A DNA stretch of 64,000 nt, taken from contig NC_087389.1 of assembly GCF_963675165.1 (NCBI RefSeq), forward strand, positions 282,001 through 346,000, written 5' to 3'. Origin of the DNA: Halichondria panicea. Lineage: Eukaryota; Porifera; Demospongiae; Suberitida; Halichondriidae. Shown here in pieces: positions 36,037-47,729 of the stretch. The position numbers were made by a program, and so were the translations under genes. The notes below the pieces were generated by a model, which saw only the letters and a program-made list of their open reading frames with translations, did no database searches and was not told the origin of the DNA. Each line of letters starts with the position of its first letter. Position 1 is the first letter of the stretch.

Positions 36037-36389
36037 TCTGCAAGGCTAAGCTACCAGTTACACTGTTTGCTATGTCCTAAGTTTATTGGAACTATATTCA
36101 TAGGCTGCTTTGCACAGTTGCCTGTATGTGCATGCACATTCAGCCACTCCCCCAAAAGGCATGCAGCTGAAGTAATTCATTTACAGTGCAGTACAGTGGG
36201 GATACACATTTTCCAGTGTGGTATTTTAACTGTCACTGAAGCTGGATTAAGTTGCATGCCCAAAGGAATAGAGTGTTACTATAGTGAGCACAGCTGGATT
36301 TAAAGTGGGAATAACCAATAACCATACAACACAAAAAAGTTTCAATAACACACCACAATACAAAGCATAAAAAAACTAGATTACAAAAG

Positions 36390-37007
36390 TCAGTTAAGAA
36401 GTTTCTTTGAGTTAGTCTTTACATTCTCAGAGAAACACACCACGCAAGCTGACTCTGGTAGGCATCGTTTGTGGTAGGCATGACCTGCACGTGTGCATGA
36501 GTGGACAAGGTATAGTTAGCATAAACTATAGCAAGCATAAAGAAGGTACACAAGCATAATTAAGAAGGTACACAAGCATAATTAAGAAGGTACACAAGCA
36601 TAAAGAAGGTACATAATTATAGTACAATTTGAAACTTTGAAAGTGCTGACTAAAGCCTTTCAGTGCCAGTACATTGTATAAGCAACAAACCTACAACAAA
36701 AATAGGCTTACAAAAACCCAGCACACACAAAAACAAAAACACCTACAACGTTTGAAGCAGACAATAAAACTCACCACATAGCAGAGCGATGACTCCTGGC
36801 TCGAGGTCTGACACAGGAGAGAGCAGGGAGAGTCTACACAGGGGGCAGGTGGAGCCTGGCATTGTACGCACTCCCCAGTGTACTCCCGCATCCTCCAACC
36901 ATTCAGAGAGAGGGGTCACAGAGGTCATCATGAGGGGGGTGGGGTGATCCTGAATAGGCGTGTACATGAGAGGACATACTGTACAAGCTGACGGCATATG
37001 GCACACA

Positions 37008-37041
<34 letters not shown>

Positions 37042-40000
37042 TAGTGCGTACGGAGACACTTAACCAAACACAGTGATGCTACTAACTGACAGCCGGTTGT
37101 TGTACAGGTAGTGATCACCTACCTCTTGTCTTCCCGTCATCTCAGAGTTCTGCACAGTCAGAAGTTGTGGCGCTATGGCCGTGGGTCGTGGAGACCAAAG
37201 GTACTGGTCCACCCTCTCCAGTAGACTGTGTCCTAGTGACCTGTGTGTATGTGGGTGTGTGTGTGTGTGTGGTGTGTGGTGGGGTGGGGTACCTTAGAGA
37301 ACTAGACACGAATTTTTTGAATGTACTAATAGATCTAATGTGCATGCTAGTACATGTAGTCTCACAAGCAAGCAGCATAAAATTAGTTAGTCATTAACAC
37401 TGCCCTTACCTCTGTCTTGTCTGAATCTGTACCAGCTGAGTCAGCACTCCATGTAACTGCTCACAGAGAACACCTCCGAACCCTTTGCCATGGTTACCAG
37501 ACAGAAGCTTGAGGACAATCTCTGGAGGGAGTGCCCCTGTCATTAGCCTCAACACTCCCGCCCACGTAAGCTCAGCCACTGCATTGTGTTCTCCATCACA
37601 TGGCAGTGTTTTACTGACGTCGTCAGTTTCTGGTGATGTAACAGTTTGAGAGGGGTCTAGTATAACAGTAGCTTGTTTGGCTGAGGGACAGTCTGCCTCT
37701 GGTTGGACTGGTTTGTCCTGTACAGTGGCCTCGGGCAGAGTGGAGCTAGCCTGTGAGTGGGTGTCGTGAGTGGGTGTGGTCTCTATGTGGACATCAGGAG
37801 AGGAGAGCAATTCCAATAACAGTTGCCAGTCTTCAAGAGTGACAAGAAGGTCACCTGTGTGTGTGTGTGTGTGTAGGGGGGGGGCTAAGGAAATGCACTA
37901 AGTTGCAAAAAAAAACTCCAGCAGGTGCTGAACATTAACAGTGCCCGGAAAAACTTGGATACGTGCATGTACTTGTATTTCTCATTTTGTTATTTCACTA
38001 ATTCCAGAGGGGCGTTTAGTGCATTATGACTTTGCGTTAATGCATTATGACTTTGTGCTAAGTGTATATTGCACTTAGCAACAACGTAGCAACTGGATAT
38101 ACGATTTGAAGTATACAAATATCCATCTGGCATGTGTCTCACATACCCCATTTCTGGTTACTGGTGAACAATGAGAGGTCCTTCATGTGTACTAGCACAG
38201 AGAGAGCTCTTCTCTTGTCTCTCATGGCAACAGACAGTCGTACAACGCCCAACCAGTACCTAAACAGTAGCATACAGAATGTGAATGTATATCTACATGA
38301 TGATCGATGTACAAGTATTGCGCTGATATTACGGCACACACTGATAAGCTAACACAACATCTGCTGCATTGGGAAAGTATTCGGTTGTGTCAACACACGA
38401 TACATATTCGGATAATGTCCATGATGGCATGATTAACCCTCCTACCTGTGCTTGAGACAGAGGTCTCTAGCAGCTTGAGTGACACTCTCCCCTCTCAGCT
38501 GAGCACACACTTCCGTTAGCAACTCCAGCAATGAAGCAACTGGCCTAGCAAGGGACAAGTTATGTAAGGTTAAACATTATGTAAGGTAAAACTTTTTAAA
38601 ACAATATTTAGTTGGTTGCATGCTTCAAGTGTTTATCGTACCATCACTGTTAGATTCATTTTCACTTACTTGCTCTCAAGAGCTGCTCCCAGTGACTTCA
38701 GTAGCAATGCTGAGTCAGCACTCCACACAGCAGCCAGTTCGTCACGTTGTCTGCTCTCTACTAGCTGACTGAGGTAGTGGGTATAGGGGTGCCCATCACA
38801 TGACTCATTCTGGTGATCTGATTGGCCGACCTCGCACGCTACAGCCACCTCCCACATAGTCATAGTGGGGTAACAGCTCACACACTTCTCGACAAATGAG
38901 TGGGTGGAATCTGCATACAGCCTGTGGAGAAGAGGGGTCACATGAACGTCTAAAAATCACATGTGCACATCTACAACGAGGTAATCACTTTTAAATTTCT
39001 GGTGTTTCTGATTATTACCTCATCAAGAGAGATGGTAGTCGGTACAGTTGAGGGTGGTCAGGATCAGAGGTCACCTCTTGGAGGCTCCTCTCACCTGTGT
39101 AGCGAGGGAGTACATGCCATCAACAAGTAGGGATGTGCCCACACAGATCAGTTGCTTAGTAACCAACGGCTAATTTGTGTGTTGACGATTGAAATAGTCA
39201 CCACTTTGAACAGTCTAGGCATATCACTGGCTACAGCGTGGGTACGTACATTGCTGAACATGGCATAGTACATGTATTCTACAAATGAGAGGCGCTAATA
39301 TGCCAGCTCCACCCACCTGGATCCATACACGCTGCCAGCTGTCTCCAAACACTCACTCTCACGGTCCAGTCTTGCTGACTCAGCATAGTCCACACTCTCG
39401 ACATGTCCAGTACAGGGTAGTACTTGCACACAAACTCCGCCAGGCCTTGAGGTGAAAGGTCATCACTGTAGCAACCCATTTCGAGATACAGAGAAACTAG
39501 ATCGGAGACGATTTCCATAACAGTGGAATTAACATCAAGAGACCACCCTCGGTTAGTGGCCTCCCTCTCAGATCCTAAGAGGTGACTTCTATAGGTGTCT
39601 AGTTTAGACAGCCAATCTTGGAGAGGGCCAGCCATCGAGGCAGCAGCACAGTAGAGCAATGGGTCCTCCAGTAGGGCCCTAGGTAGTAGGGAGGTACCGT
39701 ATTACTAGAATAGTGTGCGGGTGAAAAACCTTTGAGAATGCATGAGCCAAATGAGCAGAAAAATGGACTCTTTGCGATCTAACTATTGTGTTCTGGCAAG
39801 GATCGTGTGTAATTACCAGCACTAGTTCAGGTTTTGCAATTGCAAAGTGATCAACGCTCGCAAAGTTTGCATAATTATTTTAATGCTCGCAAAACATTAA
39901 TACAATGTCAATAGCTGAGAATGCAATTGGTAAGGATACACACTCACCAAGTGGAGTTGGTGGCCTCGATAAACTCCTTAGTCTCTGGGTCCATAGTTGG

Positions 40001-43000
40001 TCCATCTGTTTGCTCCTCGCCCGTTACCGGAGGGGGAGTGGGTGAGAGTGCCATTTCCCCCTGTTCCAGGGGGGGTGAGGTGGGGGATGGGGTCGTTACG
40101 GAGGGTACAAAATTCTCGTTGGTGTAGAGTGTGGGTTGTGAGTCTTGTGAGGCGCTGGATAGTGACGAGAGAAGTTCTTTCACCATCTCGACAGGCCGTT
40201 GCAGTCTGTTGGACTCCACCACACCTTGCTTGGCTATATTCTTCATCTTGGACAGTAAAACCGATGGTTTCTGTAGCCCCACAAAGAGATTAGACTCAGA
40301 GAACCCTTCTGCTAGCGAGTTGACGGGACCATCAATGTACTTTGGTACGAAGCCATTTTGAACAATTGTGGAACTTGTGAGGACAGGTGGTGGTGTGTGG
40401 GGGCGTGAGGGGTACGGTGACACACTTTGACTGCTAAGAGCCGAGTTCTGGTGTGAGGGTGGAGTGGGCGGAGGAAAACCGGCCTCAGGGAAGGGAAGGG
40501 TCTCTTCAGGTATGTGGACGAGACTCAGTGAGCGTGACGGGGAGGAAGTCTTTGAGGAGAAAGATTCTGAGGGGATAATGGTAGTAGATAATACCGTATA
40601 GTGGGTTGTTTTTGTTATGGTGGAAATTTTTGTATATTTCGTATTGAAGAGCATCATACGAAAATAAAACTACGAAATTATTCTATCGCAATAGGTTCAA
40701 CGTCACTATCCTGAGCTGTACGAATATTTAAAATATGAAATATATATATAGCCCATGGTCCGAGGCCAGAAAATGACAAATTAGGCCGCGACAAAATTTT
40801 GAATTGAAACACATCATTTGAAACGAATTTTTCTAAGCTTTCAGAAAATTTTTGACATTGGATCAACTGTACTCAAGTTATGGCTGTTGAAAGACACCCC
40901 CCCTCCGTTTAATCAATGATTTTAGGAATCTTTCAGCTGTCATAACTTGAGTTCTGTGTATCGAAAATCCCAAATTTTAGGTTTTTCTGAAAGCTTAGAA
41001 AGAGACCTTTCAAATGGTACCATCAAAGTTGATATTCGAGAGATAAAAGTGTTTTCTAATTAAGCCGTACCATGGATTATAGCCCATGGTCCGAGGCCGG
41101 AAAATGACAAATTAGGCCGCGACAAAATTTTGAATTGAAACACATCATTTGAAACGAATTTTTCTAAGGTTTTAGAAAATCCTAAAGTTTTTGACATTGG
41201 ATCAACTGTACTCAAGTTATGGCTGTTGAAAGACACCCCCCCCCCCCTCTGTTTATAATCAATGATTTTGGGAATCTTTCAGCTGTCATAACTTGAGTTC
41301 TGTGCATCGAAAATCAAAAATTTTAGGTTTTTCTGAAAACTTAGAAAGAGACCTTTCAAATGGTACCATCAAAGTTGATATTCGAGAGATAAAAGTATTT
41401 TCTAATTAAGCCGTACCATGGATTATAGCCCATGGTCCGAGGCCGGAAAATGACAAATTAGGCCGCGACGAAATTTTGAATTGAAACACATCATTTGAAA
41501 CGAATTTTTCTAAGCTTTCAGAAAATTTTTGACATTGGATCAACTGTACTCAAGTTATGGCTGTTGAAAGACACCCCCCCTCCGTTTATAATCAATGATT
41601 TTGGGAATCTTTCAGCTGTCATAACTTGAGTTCTGTGGATCGAAAATCCAAAATTTTAGGTTTTTCTGAAAGCTTAGAAAGAGACCTTTCAAATGGTACC
41701 ATCAAAGTTGATATTCGAGAGATAAAAGTGTTTTCTAATTAAGCCGTACCATGGATTATAGCCCATGGTCCGAGGCCGGAAAATGACAAATTAGGCCGCG
41801 ACGAAATTTTGAATTGAAACACATCATTTGAAACGAATTTTTCTAAGCTTTCAGAAATCCTAAAGTTTTTGACATTGGATCAACTGTACTCAAGTTATGG
41901 CTGTTGAAAGACACCCCCCCCTCCGTTTATAATCAATGATTTTGGGAATCTTTCAGCTGTCATAACTTGAGTTCTGTGGATCGAAAATCCAAAATTTTAG
42001 GTTTTTCTGAAAGCTTAGAAAGAGACCTTTCAAATGGTACCATCAAAGTTGATATTCGAGAGATAAAAGTATTTTCTAATTAAGCCGTACCATGGATTAT
42101 AGCCCATGGTCCGAGGCCGGAAAATGACAAATTAGGCTGCGACGAAATTTTGGATTGAAACACATCATTTGAAACGAATTTTTAAGCTTTCAGAAAATCC
42201 TAAAGTTTTTGACATTGGATCAACTGTACTCAAGTTATGTGAATCGAAAATCCAAAATTTTATGTTTTTCTGAAAGCTTAGAAAGAGACCTTTCAAATGG
42301 TACCATCAAAGTTGATATTCGAGAGATAAAAGTATTTTCTAATTAAGCCGTACCATGGATTATAGCCCATGGTCCGAGGCCGGAAAATGACAAATTAGGC
42401 TGCGACGAAATTTTGGATTGAAACACATCATTTGAAACGAATTTTTAAGCTTTCAGAAAATCCTAAAGTTTTTGACATTGGATCAACTGTACTCAAGTTA
42501 TGTGAATCGAAAATCCAAAATTTTATGTTTTTCTGAAAGCTTAGAAAGAGACCTTTCAAATGGTACCATCAAAGTTGATATTCGAGAGATAAAAGTATTT
42601 TCTAATTAAGCCGTACCATGGATTTATATATAATATAAATGGGTAGTTCATACGAAAATGTGCACCAACGAAAATTACCCGCTATACGGTAATATAGAAT
42701 GTTATTGCCGTGGTACAACAATAGAATAACTAGGATGGCTTACCTGGCAGGTCAGGTGTGGACAGTCTCTTTCCTTGAGGACTGGCAGACTTCTTCTTAC
42801 GAGAGCCTTTCTTCTTGTTACTCCTCTTACCGCCATCTTTGGAGCTGGGAAAAAAATAAAACGTGGCTTAATAACACTACCATAAGTAAGATCTTATAAA
42901 AGTTCAAAACATACATCAAAGCTTCCATAACTCACATTCCTGAGATTCACCAGATTGCTATAAGCAAAAATTTTTTGGCAACCTTTCCCTTTCCTATACT

Positions 43001-46000
43001 TTGCCCCCTTGCTTAAATGATGGCCTGTATATGTACCTACATTTACATCTGTCATGCACACACACTGTACATACACACTGTACACACACTCACCCACCCA
43101 CCACACACCCACACCTCACACACACTCACTCACCTCCCACTATTACTCCTCACAGGAACGGCCACCACTACATCGTCATCGTCAGGGGAACAAGACGACA
43201 GTGCAGCTGCCACACGATTAGCAAAGTCCGGAGGAGGTCTCTTCTGTACTCTAGTCTCAATGTCAACCCCTTCAGGCTCGAAACTCAAACGATTCTCAAA
43301 ACTATGCGGCTCACTTATGGACACCCTCCCTCCAACGAGTGAAGAGGAGAGGACACTAGTGCCGTACTCCGGTGTTCCCTCCATGGATACCTCTGTCCGC
43401 GGAGCTACTCTACTGGGGATAGTCTGAGATTGGGAGCGGCTATAAAGAACGCTGCCTGCCTCTTCAGGAAATGCAGATATGGTGGATGATCGTCGTGAAT
43501 TTGATCTACTTGTTTCTTTGCTCGTGGATATCGTGTCATCATTATTGACTACCTGTGTTAGAGATGTTAGGCTGCTAGAAGCTAACGAATCACCTAGATC
43601 ATCTGGAATCAATGTTGAGTCAGCTTGATCGGATGGAATCAGCGTGGAGTCAAGGGTAGGTTCAGTTTGATTACTTGACAAGTTAAAAGCCAATGGAAAA
43701 TCAGCCTGAGGGTCTTTGTCAGAAGTCACATGAGTATCGGTAGAGGCTTCCTCAGAAGTCATGTGGTCGATATCGGAGATCACATGATCAACAGTGGCAG
43801 TATGGTCAGTCTCAATGTTACCATCAAGATGATCGTTTGAATACGCTGTGAGGTCAACTGTCTCATAACCATTGTCCAATTGAGCACTTTCCAATTGAGC
43901 GTCTTCTTCGATATTGCTCTCTTTGATATTACTCTCTTCACTAGATTTAGAATCGACAGGTTTTGCGTTTGTTAGATGACCGTATTTGTCCTCCAGCTCC
44001 GCCAATCGAGTTTTGAGGGCTTGTAGAGTGGGTGTGGCTTCATCTGGCCCCTCCATCAATGTACGTACATCATTGTAGAGTATTTCATTTGAGGCCATCT
44101 TGACAGATATCTCCTCACTGTGTGCAGCCAGTACCTGAAATAATGGACATCTTAATGCAACAAAATTAATCATCATTAAGCATCAATGCTATAAATGTAT
44201 CACCACGATCTTTACTAAAAGTGAAAACTTCATTGCAAAGGTTGTTATAAACATAGATTGTCCTGCATATGCAAGCAAATTGTATTATCGTTAACCAAAG
44301 TGACAAACAGACTTGACTGCAATACCTGTGTTGCTTGTTCTTGGAGCTCCAATCTAACCAGCCATTGTATACATGTCTCCATGCTCACAAAGCTCACGAC
44401 CCTCACACCGCCACCCTCACACAGCACAAACAGCTGATGACCATCGCAATAGAGGTCCAGAATTGGCCCCAAGTCAGTGGTCCACGCAGCCAGTCGATAC
44501 GCTCCCGGCTCAAACAAGAAGAGGTCCTTGTTCACCCATCCGACCATCAGAGAACCGTGGAGGAGTGTCAGACGAGCAAAGTTGAGAGAATGACTGAGTA
44601 TATATTCAGAAGAGCTTGAATAGTCCGGAGATAACCTGCGAGTGATGATATTGTGTTAAAGAGATTATTGTCTGGCGAAATTTCGACCCAAAGAATTATA
44701 GGAAAAAGTCAATCCACATTCTATCTATTGAGTGACTCACCCCACACCTAGTACAGGAGAGGGTGGTATGGACACCGCATCTTTGAGCTTTAGAGTAGAC
44801 ACCACTGTACCCTCCACGTCAGCCTGAGGGTTTACGTAAGAAAGTTAGCAACATCATAATTATAAACGTTAATTCCATTTGTACAGTATCCTAAAGTACA
44901 GAATGACATGTACCTGCCACAGACGACCCCCGGGTCTAGCAGAGAACACAATGGGGGGTTTCTCTGCCCCCCTCTCGTAGAAGCAAACTCCAAACATCCC
45001 GTCCCTGGGTCTAGTGCCAATCTGCACCGTCTCCTTGCTTAGCAGTCTGTGTATGAAGCAGCGTGTCTGTGTGGACACAAGCAGTAGCTCCTGGTGTACA
45101 TCCTGGAGGGGGTGTGGTGATGGGGGTTTTCCCTATATCAAAGGGGGCGTACTCACCAGCTGAACTATTGGGACCTTCTCTTGCAGTAGAAGCTCATCAG
45201 ATTTCTTGAACAACTTCTGTTGCTGTTAGGGATAGAATGAGAACTATAAAACTATACATGTAAAGGAAACTGTTTATGGAAGTCAGTCCGTGTTGTTTGC
45301 CCCACCTACCTTTGGTGCGTGGGTGACCGCCACTCTCCCTTGATCGTCACCGAAGAACACTCGTGTCCCCCGGCTGTCCCATACCAGGTCTCTGAGCACA
45401 CCCTCCTTCAGTAGAGAGCACACGTGGACACGCTGGGGGGGGGGATACTTTATTGGTGATGTTACACAAATTAAAAAAAGTAAATGCTGACTGAACACAC
45501 AGCTCAAGCTAATGTAATTTATCAACAATTAAAAAAGATAGTTGTCATTGAAACAGGCATATGTTACTAATGGTACCTTTGAGATGCCTTGCTCTTGGAG
45601 GTTGAGTTCCCACAGTCCAAGGTAGCCCCCTCCACTGCACACAGCCAGGTAGTCCCCAGTAGGAGAGAACCGAATCATCGACACACTACCTTCCTGCATG
45701 TACGTGAGTACAAGTCATGTGATAGCAGGGGGACTGTGCGTGCATGTATGTGTGTGATTTACCTTACTGGCCAGGATTCGGATATACTTGTAACTGTCTC
45801 TGTGGAAACAGTACACACCCCCAGTGTTGGCTCCCAGTGCCACATAACTCTGGGATGCTGCGATACAGGTGTACTGTATAGACAGAAAAGTAGGTGTGTG
45901 TGTGTTTACATGATGTATTTATAAGGCTCGTGATGAAACTATGGATACATGGGGTACTAGTAGATATGGGGGTTTGACTTACTTTAATCTTCTTAGAGCT

Positions 46001-46090
46001 CGCTATGGGTGCTGTGATGGTTCCCGTGGCTCTTATTGAGAGTAGACAACTGCTGAAGGAGCTAACATCTCCGTCAGCTTGCTGTGCCAT
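36390..46090 (-). CDS. HPS5: HPS5, BLOC-2 complex subunit, with C-terminal RING-like finger
   Basis: Twenty exons in phase: 46090-45983, 45873-45763, 45693-45577, 45432-45310, 45222-45157, 45102-44914, 44823-44741, 44635-44326, 44134-43134, 42844-42744, 40566-39948, 39678-39317, 39094-39019, 38921-38670, 38544-38446, 38259-38147, 37854-37410, 37240-37123, 36949-36775, 36484-36390; about 1520 residues (human about 1130). The N-terminal beta-propeller (1-370) has WD-like blades (SPTGDYLAVCSGGG, TRVFFGDDQGRVAV) and the HPS5-type segment CFYERGAEKPPIVFSARPG. A long disordered acidic/Ser stretch follows (about 370-940), then an alpha-solenoid with LLHRLYADSTHSFVEKCV. The end has CPLCRLSL, later CGHAYHKRCLPESACVVC, a RING-H2-like set. 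Known role: BLOC-2 directs cargo to lysosome-related organelles. It shares a short divergent promoter with CIMAP3. Confidence 0.92.
36536..36614. repeat. short tandem repeat aagaaggtacacaagcataatt
   Basis: Four imperfect copies of about 22 bp, within the last intron of HPS5. Confidence 0.8.
39696..39905. mobile_element. family-1 MITE in HPS5 intron 11
   Basis: It starts accgtattactagaata, and shares tctggcaaggatcgtgtgta and ctcgcaaaacatt with the copy at 1777-1986. It has lost the last bases of the right terminus. Confidence 0.75.
40591..42692. mobile_element. family-2 MITE interrupted by a satellite-like array
   Basis: The left half (40591 to about 40745) carries ataccgtatagtggg and the family core in reverse (ctatcctgagctgtacgaat). 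The right half (about 42618-42692) ends aaaattacccgctatacggt. Together they make one element of about 230 bp split by 1.87 kb of tandem repeats. Confidence 0.75.
40746..42617. repeat. 330-bp tandem array (six units)
   Basis: Units begin near 40752, 41084, 41429, 41761, 42102 and 42367 at cccatggtccgaggcc. The last two have an internal deletion of about 70 bp. Each unit ends with gccgtaccatggattatag, so unit borders form an imperfect palindrome (ccatgg-attatag-cccatgg). It is non-coding and lies in HPS5 intron 10. Confidence 0.92.
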
Positions 46091-46198
46091 TGTTAGCTTT
46101 TAGAGGTCAAAGAGCATTAAAATGGGCGTGGCTTGTCTGCAAAAAAGAGGGGAGGGGCTGGTAGCTAAGGATGTTGAGCTGAGAGCTGAGGTGGTACA
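46091..46198. promoter_or_regulatory. divergent promoter region between HPS5 and CIMAP3
   Basis: Only 108 bp separate the two start codons, so both 5' leaders and core promoters must overlap here or extend into the genes. I see no obvious TATA box. The tract ggggaggggctgg is GC-rich for this window. Confidence 0.55.
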
Positions 46199-46786
46199 AT
46201 GGCTGGAGAAATAGACCTGTTCAGCTTTGGGCAAGGTGAGACCAGTTGCACACACAGCTTGATGACACAGCCGCGCATCTATGACTCATACAATGCTGTA
46301 GCTATGGCCGGCTGCATGTAGCTACTGTAGATCTGATCTATTTGGCTATAATGCTAGCTTACACATAATTATATACATCTAGTTTATGCTGTGATTTTTT
46401 GCAGCTGTCCCTCCCAATAAAGTGGTGTTTGGATGTGCGGAGGAACGCAAGATGATACCCAACCACACCCTCCCGACAAGGATGGGTATAGAGATGGGTA
46501 TCAGGGGGGCGCCTGATAGGGGACCCGGCCGCTATGACCCTGATCCCGTCAGTCATACACTATAGTAGTATAGTACAGCTCTCTATGAGGCGTAATATTG
46601 TGTAGTATCACTGCAAAAAAATGTCAGATCTAGCTAATTATTACATTGTCGATTTTTATTTGTACAGGTGACACTGTTTCCAAAGCCTCTCGGTTCACGA
46701 GTGCACAGTACCAGGGGGTGGTATTTTGGAGCAACCTTGGCGAGCAGGCTACCAAAATACACCATGGTAATCATACTGCATGCATA

Positions 46787-46836
<50 letters not shown>

Positions 46837-47547
46837 TGACACCCCCACCACCCCTCAGGGTAGTCAACCTGGACCTGCCGACTACCAAAAGACGACGTAC
46901 ATTGATCCAAAAACAATGTACAAGCCGTTTGGCAGTGATCAATCAAGACTACCTGCTGACAGGAGGAGTCTTGGCAAGCTAGGACCTGGAAGGTACCAGC
47001 ACGACGTCCCAATGAGCAGACATGTGGAGTACAATGCAAGCTTTGGTGGGGAGAGAGCTCTGCGTGGGATTGTCACCGTCAAGTGTACTAAGGGGATACC
47101 AGACAAGGTATGTTCTAGTCTTGCACCACACTGCTGTGGTATGTTCTAGTCTTGCACCACACTGCTGCGGTATGTTCTAGTCTTGCACCACACTGCTGAG
47201 GTATCACTGCTTACATACATGTAGTGTAAGGAGTGTAAGAGAGAACCCGTGGGAGACTACTTCGAGAACAGCAACTTTGCACTGTGTCCAGACTGCTACA
47301 AACAGCTGCAGGAGTCCACTCCGATATCCAAGCAAGACAGTCTGCAAAGGTTCTATAAAGTGAGGGACTGTCGCACAGTACACAAGCACGAATTTCTCGG
47401 GAAGGACTCGAAGATTATTGTGAGTATATAGTTATCATGCGTGATGCATCAAATTATTGATATTTCATGCACGTACAGATCAAAACTGAGAAGGAACAGA
47501 AAAAGACACGCCTTAAAGAGGCTTATTTGAGACTGTACTATTCTTAA
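46199..47547 (+). CDS. CIMAP3: ciliary microtubule-associated protein 3 (pitchfork-like)
   Basis: Six exons in phase: 46199-46235, 46405-46547, 46668-46766, 46859-47107, 47225-47419, 47479-47547; 263 residues. It begins MAGEIDLFSFGQ and ends KEAYLRLYYS, close to the vertebrate pitchfork ending (..AYLSLYYN). GPGRYDP, QPGPADYQK and LGPGRYQHD are STPGR-type repeats typical of ciliary microtubule inner or associated proteins; FGCAEERKMIPNH and GAPDRGPGRY align with the pitchfork N-terminus. Between residues about 175 and 205 lies an extra CKECKREP...CPDCY pair that looks like a zinc ribbon. Known role of the family: primary-cilium disassembly and ciliary targeting. A CA repeat fills intron 3. It is head to head with HPS5. 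Confidence 0.88.
47108..47205. repeat. 30-bp tandem repeat containing a splice donor
   Basis: Three copies of ggtatgttctagtcttgcac plus cacactgctg follow exon 4 of CIMAP3. The first copy supplies the actual donor AAG/GTATGT and the others offer decoy GTATGT sites. Confidence 0.85.
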
Positions 47548-47729
47548 AGAGACAAACATTTTTTGTTTGTAAACTTTTTTAATTCTCTTTGTCAATTAAA
47601 TGGTGACTTTAGAAGTATATTGCCATTAATTTAATTCCATGCAAAAAACAAATGGATAAAATCATAATTAAAACACAATAAATTATGTAATTATAATGGG
47701 TCAACAAGCACACAGTTATGAGAATAAAC

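Noticed and set aside
36067..36303. 78-residue plus-strand frame upstream of the cysteine-rich gene
   Set aside because: No splice support, no family, and it overlaps the probable promoter of the minus-strand gene.
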